In this document: piece after piece, positions 59,991 through 64,000 of the stretch
Position numbering within the stretch: the stretch's first letter is position 1
How the letters are laid out: every line of letters begins with the position of its first letter
Assembly (NCBI GenBank): GCA_030544215.1
Contig: JARZZO010000004.1
Coordinates: 47,233,980-47,297,979, forward strand
DNA length: 64,000 bases
DNA from: Zantedeschia hybrid cultivar
Lineage: Eukaryota; Streptophyta; Magnoliopsida; Alismatales; Araceae
Direction: 5' to 3'
Made by a program: the position numbers and the translations under genes
Notes under the pieces: model-generated
Told to the model about the DNA's origin: nothing
What the model saw: the letters and a program-made list of their open reading frames with translations, nothing else
Database searches by the model: none

Positions 59991-62060
59991 ATTATATTGT
60001 TTATGTGACAAATAAATCCTATTAAAAACTAAGTGAATGTGATCGCCAGAAACTTTTAACTAAAAAGTTTCAAAAGAAAAGATTGATCGCCTACCTGTTT
60101 TGGAATTGGGAGATTTTTTGAGTCCTTGATTCCCCTCCTTCAGCCGGCTGAAGAAAGAGAGCCATTCTGACTTTGTTCTTGCTTTGAATGCTTATCGGAC
60201 TTTGAGGATCGTACAGATTTCCTTATTGTTGATTCTCTCATTTAATCTTCTTTGTACCTTAAAACCTTGCAAAAAGTGAAAAGAAAGAAAAAGGGAAAAA
60301 CAATAAGAACTCAAATAGATGTAGTATCTATCCCAGTAATAATTCTAATCATGCAACTAAACAAATGAACTCATTTGTTTGTGGTCTTTGAAACCCCTTT
60401 AGAACATGGATTGGAAATTATATGCTAGTGAGTGTGTGTTGCATGGAGTGATGTGATGAAATTGTGATGCTAATGTGATAAAAATATCCGAAAGATGCAG
60501 AAATCAATTAAGAACTAAATTGGATGGCTCCTGGAAAGCCTTGGTCTTGAATGGATCTTGAAAGGACGAAGAAGCGATGAAGAAAGGATGCAGACTCCTG
60601 GAAGTAGCAGCGCTTCGATCCTTCAGCGTTTGGACGTCGTCGCCAAGATTCTTTACTTAGTTTTCACTCAATTATCACTATCATCACTAACTTTTTAATG
60701 ACCAAGGGGTTATGTATTTATAGGCTTTACATCCGCGGTTATTAAAGATTAACATGAAAGAATTTGAAGTTTATCCAATTAACAAACAGATAAACACAGA
60801 TTAATTCATCATTATCTATAATTATCTAAAACGCGTCGCCCATAGGAGACGTCTTTTTGACTAATTAAGATAAGGATAAATGTTGGGAAGAAGAAGCAGA
60901 ATCAGCTTAGGAGACCTAAATGGCGTCGTGTCCGGCAGACGTCTTTTAGCTAATTAATTAATTAATTAAAATTCAAATTTAAATATCAAAATAGGAATAA
61001 ACTTTAAATGGCATAGACAAGGAAATAAAATAAGGTCGATCAACCTTTACGGATTGGGAAGTACCCCAGGTCATAGACACTGCAGGTTTTATCATGGGGA
61101 GCGATTGCCAGCCAATGTGGACGTACTGCAGCCATAATAAATCTTTAAAAGAAAACAAGAAATATTAGATAAAGAGTCCAAGAAAGGATAGAATTCTAAA
61201 GATATCTTTAAGCGAACCTCAAAGATAATCAAGATACTCAATTCAGAATGGAATATTTCATATCATGTTGGAATTATTTGATTAATGGTCTGAAATTTAA
61301 TCAATAATTAATTCTTATCACAATTATATCAAAGTCCTACATAATGCATGCTGGGCTAAAAGAAAAATATAAAGTTAAATAGAATATAAATTAATCAATG
61401 ATAATATTGTTAAATTGTCATTAATGAGTCAAGATACAAATTCTTGCAATTCAGTGCTAAGCCGAAGCTCGTTTATCCACGCACTGTTTTACAAAAGTGG
61501 AACCATCGTCCTCACTAATTAACAATCAAACGGCCTTTCCGTACGATTAAGAATTCTCTGGAATTATCACTGTTTTTGTTGTAGGGGAACTCAAATTCCA
61601 GTTTCATCAAAACCACAAGGTTCTTGATATAGTCTAATAAATATTTAACATATAGTAATGATAATGCAAATTAATCACATGAAAGAACGCAAGGGATAAA
61701 GATAATAGTCTTTTTAGCTACGGTCCAGACTCATAAATTCTCACAGTGGGATCTTCTTAAATTTTCAGCTTCATTTGATTTTTCCTGAATTTCCTGCATT
61801 TAAAAATTATCAGTAATTTCAAGCAAGTGCATTATCTAAGCATCACATATGGATAAATATTGAATTTCGGGCAAATAACAGAAAATCCTGAAACGCGTCG
61901 TGTCGCGCCGACGCCCATTAAGTCCAGTTAAAACACGTCACTGTTCAACGACGCCTTTCAGTCACAGAAACAGGTTCTGGCTGTGTTTAATCCAGATTCC
62001 AACTCTTCTCATGCTCATCCCTTCTCCAATTCGAAAAAGTCTCTTTAGAATCGCAAATCC
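59991..62060. other. Upstream region of the PMD gene with four GTC-N10-GAC units
   Basis: No coding region. It contains four inverted-repeat units of the same geometry as the gypsy-type LTR: 60,829-60,856 (AAACGCGTC / GACGTCTTT), 60,919-60,946 (AATGGCGTC / GACGTCTTT), 61,891-61,918 (AAACGCGTC / GACGCCCAT) and 61,931-61,958 (AAACACGTC / GACGCCTTT). All have exactly ten bases between the arms. The last two lie about 110-170 bases upstream of the TATA box. Confidence 0.85.
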
Positions 62061-62063
62061 TTC

Positions 62064-62071
62064 TATATAAA
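62064..62071 (+). promoter_or_regulatory. TATA box of the PMD gene
   Basis: TATATAAA lies 124 bases before the ATG at 62,195. Transcription would then start near 62,095-62,105, leaving a leader of about 95 bases. Confidence 0.6.
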
Positions 62072-62194
62072 GTCCATTAACTTGCATTAGGGTAATTCCA
62101 ACACAAATCTAGAGATTGAAGCAAGGGATTTTCTTCAAAGTTCAAGGACTTTCAAGGTTTCAAGGTTTCAAGAAGGAAAAATTTCAAGAACAAG

Positions 62195-62854
62195 ATGGAT
62201 TCTTCAAACAAGCGGATGAAGAAGACGCTAGAGAAGCTCTCTAACGTGAAAGATCATCTAAGTGGAAGTGATTCTAACCTCCAAGTAAGTTAAACCCTCT
62301 TTTCTTCAATCTTTCTTCTTCAATTTCCTTTTTCCTCCATGTTTTTCAAGTTCTTCATAGCAATTCTCCCTTCTATTTTCTAGGCATATCCTTTGTTTCC
62401 CGGTCCGAGAAAATTCACATCTCTTCTTTGGATTCGAAAGTTTGCTAAAAGTATTACTATTTCCATGCAATCCTTTGTTTCTAAGTGGAACATCCAAGGT
62501 CTAGTAGTTCATGCAAAGCACTACAAAAGCTTAAACGTGGACTGGGCGGTTATGGGTGCTTTGATTGAGTTGTGGCATCCTCAAACCCATACTTTCCTTT
62601 TTCCTAAATTCGAATGCACTATTCTTCTAGAAGAGGTTGAACTTCTATTGGGCCTTCCTAAGATCAAGTTGAACGGTGACAATGAAGTGATCCAGAATAA
62701 GATGGCTCTGATGAGGGAAAAGATCACAGGTAAACAATTGTTGATGAAAATCATAAAGGACTCAAAAGAAGTTAAAGGATGCCTCACCAAGAAAGGAATC
62801 AACCTTACAGAGCTAGCAGAATGGACTTTATACGAGATTGAATGTAAGGATTGA
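62195..62854 (+). pseudogene. Plant mobile domain (PMD) protein gene, truncated by an LTR
   Basis: Two exons are visible: 62,195-62,284 (30 codons, donor CCAA/GTAAGT) and 62,384 onward (acceptor TTTCTAG). Phases agree. The protein has a basic start (SSNKRMKKTLEKL), then PGPRKFTSLLWIRKFAKSI and the PMD signature ALIELWHPQTHTFLFP with FECTILLEEVELLLGLP. PMD proteins include Arabidopsis MAIN and MAIL1, nuclear proteins linked to silencing and genome stability, and many PMD genes are carried by transposable elements. The frame is intact but enters an LTR at 62,843 and stops at 62,854, so about 186 residues remain of a domain usually over 350 long. Host gene or element cargo cannot be decided here. 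Confidence 0.75.
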
Positions 62855-64000
62855 GGTTTTGGATCCGGTTATCGGGTCAGTTCCGGGGTCGGATCCCTTA
62901 GTTTGGGTCCTGGTGGGGCTGAGACTTAGTTCCTTTTTTGCGTCGAGCTTGCGAGACACGGTTTAAATGGCATCCAGTAATGTGGACGTGTTTTAGGCTG
63001 TGCCACGTGGGCGGGCCTTGGGGCACGAGTGTATGGCCCCGGTCTTATCGCCTGAATGACGTCTTGGATAGACGACGCCATTTAGACTACGACCCTGCTT
63101 TGTCAGTGTACGGCCCGGTCTTGTCGTCTAAATGACGTTGGGCTTGCACAATACGTTTTTCCTAACTTCTGTTTGACCCTGCGAACCCTCTCTCCTTTCC
63201 CTCATTCTCTCCTTTCTCTTCCCTCCGACTCTCCAGCGCTCTTTCCCCCTCTCCTTCATTTCCTCTCCCCATTTATCCTCTCCCTCCACTCCATTAACCT
63301 ACCAACTTCCTCCACTACCACCACCACTTCCTCCGCGGCGCACTTCTCTCCGGACGGCGGCCGACGTCCCGGTGGAGTAACGGCGTCCACGGCAGTACCG
63401 GTGGCGGCGTGTTGCGAGGCAGGTTGGCGGCTTGGAACTAGGAGGAGTTCGAGTAACCGGTAGGGTGACAATCCCTATTGTATTTCGTTTAAAAACCATG
63501 TTTTTCCCGCTTTGGAGCATGTTTAGGGGCTTTTTTGGGGTGAAAACACTAATTACATGTAATGAGAATTTGGATGTTTTAATAGGTATTTAGGTTCTTC
63601 TCCTCCTTCTCCACCTTTTTAGTGTTTTTACACGATTTGGGGAAGGAAATCCCACCCCGCGGATTGGGAGATGGCGGAGGAAGAACCTATCTGTGAGGGT
63701 TAAATGGCGTCGGGGCACAGCGACGCCTTTTAGAAAGGCGGCTTCCACCCGCGACGCGATTTAGCCCAAATAACAGACTCTGTCTCTGGACTGATGAGCG
63801 TCCAGGGACAGCGACGCCTTTTGAACGGCGACTTGCATGCACGACGCGTTTTAAGTGAAATCACCCCGAAGCCTGTCTATGTTTCTATCGTTATCAGGCG
63901 ACTAGGGACAACGACGCCTTTCAAAAGGCGGCTACATATGACGACGTGTTTTAAGGCCATTTCCGAGGCCCATGGGCGACGTGATTCAAGACAGAATCAC
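62843..64000. repeat. Second gypsy-type LTR copy, runs off the window
   Basis: Starts TGTAAGGATTGAGG inside the PMD coding region and follows the solo LTR at 46,881 with good similarity through the CT-rich block (63,180-63,300) and beyond. The left-hand target duplication should be TTGAA (62,838-62,842); the partner lies beyond the window. Whether this is a solo LTR or part of a full element cannot be seen. Confidence 0.85.
62966..63950. repeat. Nine or more GTC-N10-GAC inverted-repeat units
   Basis: Units with a 9-nt arm, exactly ten bases, and a 9-nt arm: 62,966-62,993, 63,055-63,082 (AATGACGTC / GACGCCATT), a weaker one near 63,130-63,157, 63,703-63,730, 63,734-63,761, 63,794-63,821, and further ones at about 63,824-63,851, 63,896-63,923 and 63,925-63,952. 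They occupy the same relative places as in the solo LTR, and the ten-base spacers of matching units are nearly the same (for example TTGGATGGAC against TTGGATAGAC). Confidence 0.9.

Overview
This is a stretch of flowering-plant nuclear DNA, very probably from a monocot outside the grasses. It is repeat-rich and intron-rich, its one complete host gene reads like the monocot version of its family with a GC-rich first exon, and it carries LTR retrotransposons of the plant copia, chromovirus and Athila types plus Tourist-like and hAT-like MITEs. The species cannot be named from this window.

Layout. 1-4.66 kb: the end of a copia element (broken pol, then its 3' LTR) sitting inside the LTR of a relative. 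4.66-6.67 kb: noncoding LTR-like DNA. 6.7-7.8 kb: a broken PIF/Harbinger transposase. 7.8-18.7 kb: intergenic DNA with several MITEs, two of them with clean target-site duplications, a GC-rich island and SINE-like pieces. 18.7-33.66 kb, minus strand: a complete 31-exon gene for the catalytic subunit of DNA polymerase alpha (POLA1; ICU2 in Arabidopsis). I spliced it by eye at GT-AG borders with every phase closing (4626 nt, 1541 residues), and it has E2F sites just upstream. 34-60 kb: a nested stack of LTR elements. A degenerate chromovirus LTR (from 38,066) is interrupted by a minus-strand solo copia LTR (38,320-39,905, target duplication TAAAC) and by a large copia element (40,912-58,569, target duplication ATATC). 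The copia element is split by a minus-strand Athila-like gag-protease element lacking reverse transcriptase (44,533-54,800), which is itself split by a gypsy-type solo LTR (46,881-48,857, target duplication TCCTA). 60-64 kb: a small plant-mobile-domain (PMD) gene with a TATA box, cut off at 62,843 by another copy of that gypsy-type LTR, which runs off the window.

The most unusual content is not coding. Four separate arrays of short inverted repeats keep a constant centre while their arms vary: (1) 9-nt arms around an exactly 10-nt spacer, AATGGCGTC-N10-GACGCCATT, at least seven times in the solo LTR, nine or more times in the second LTR copy, and four times upstream of the PMD gene; (2) about 15 AT-rich hairpins with 3-5 nt loops, mostly TTG or AAG, at 41.66-42.30 kb; (3) five hairpins around a shared TTTACC-type core in the copia leader at 43.18-43.57 kb; (4) a 32-bp tandem repeat at 40.64-40.86 kb, some units of which fold as GAAGGC-N10-GCCTTC. 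They lie in unrelated element families. Base changes that keep pairing suggest structure or paired protein sites are being preserved; their function is unknown.
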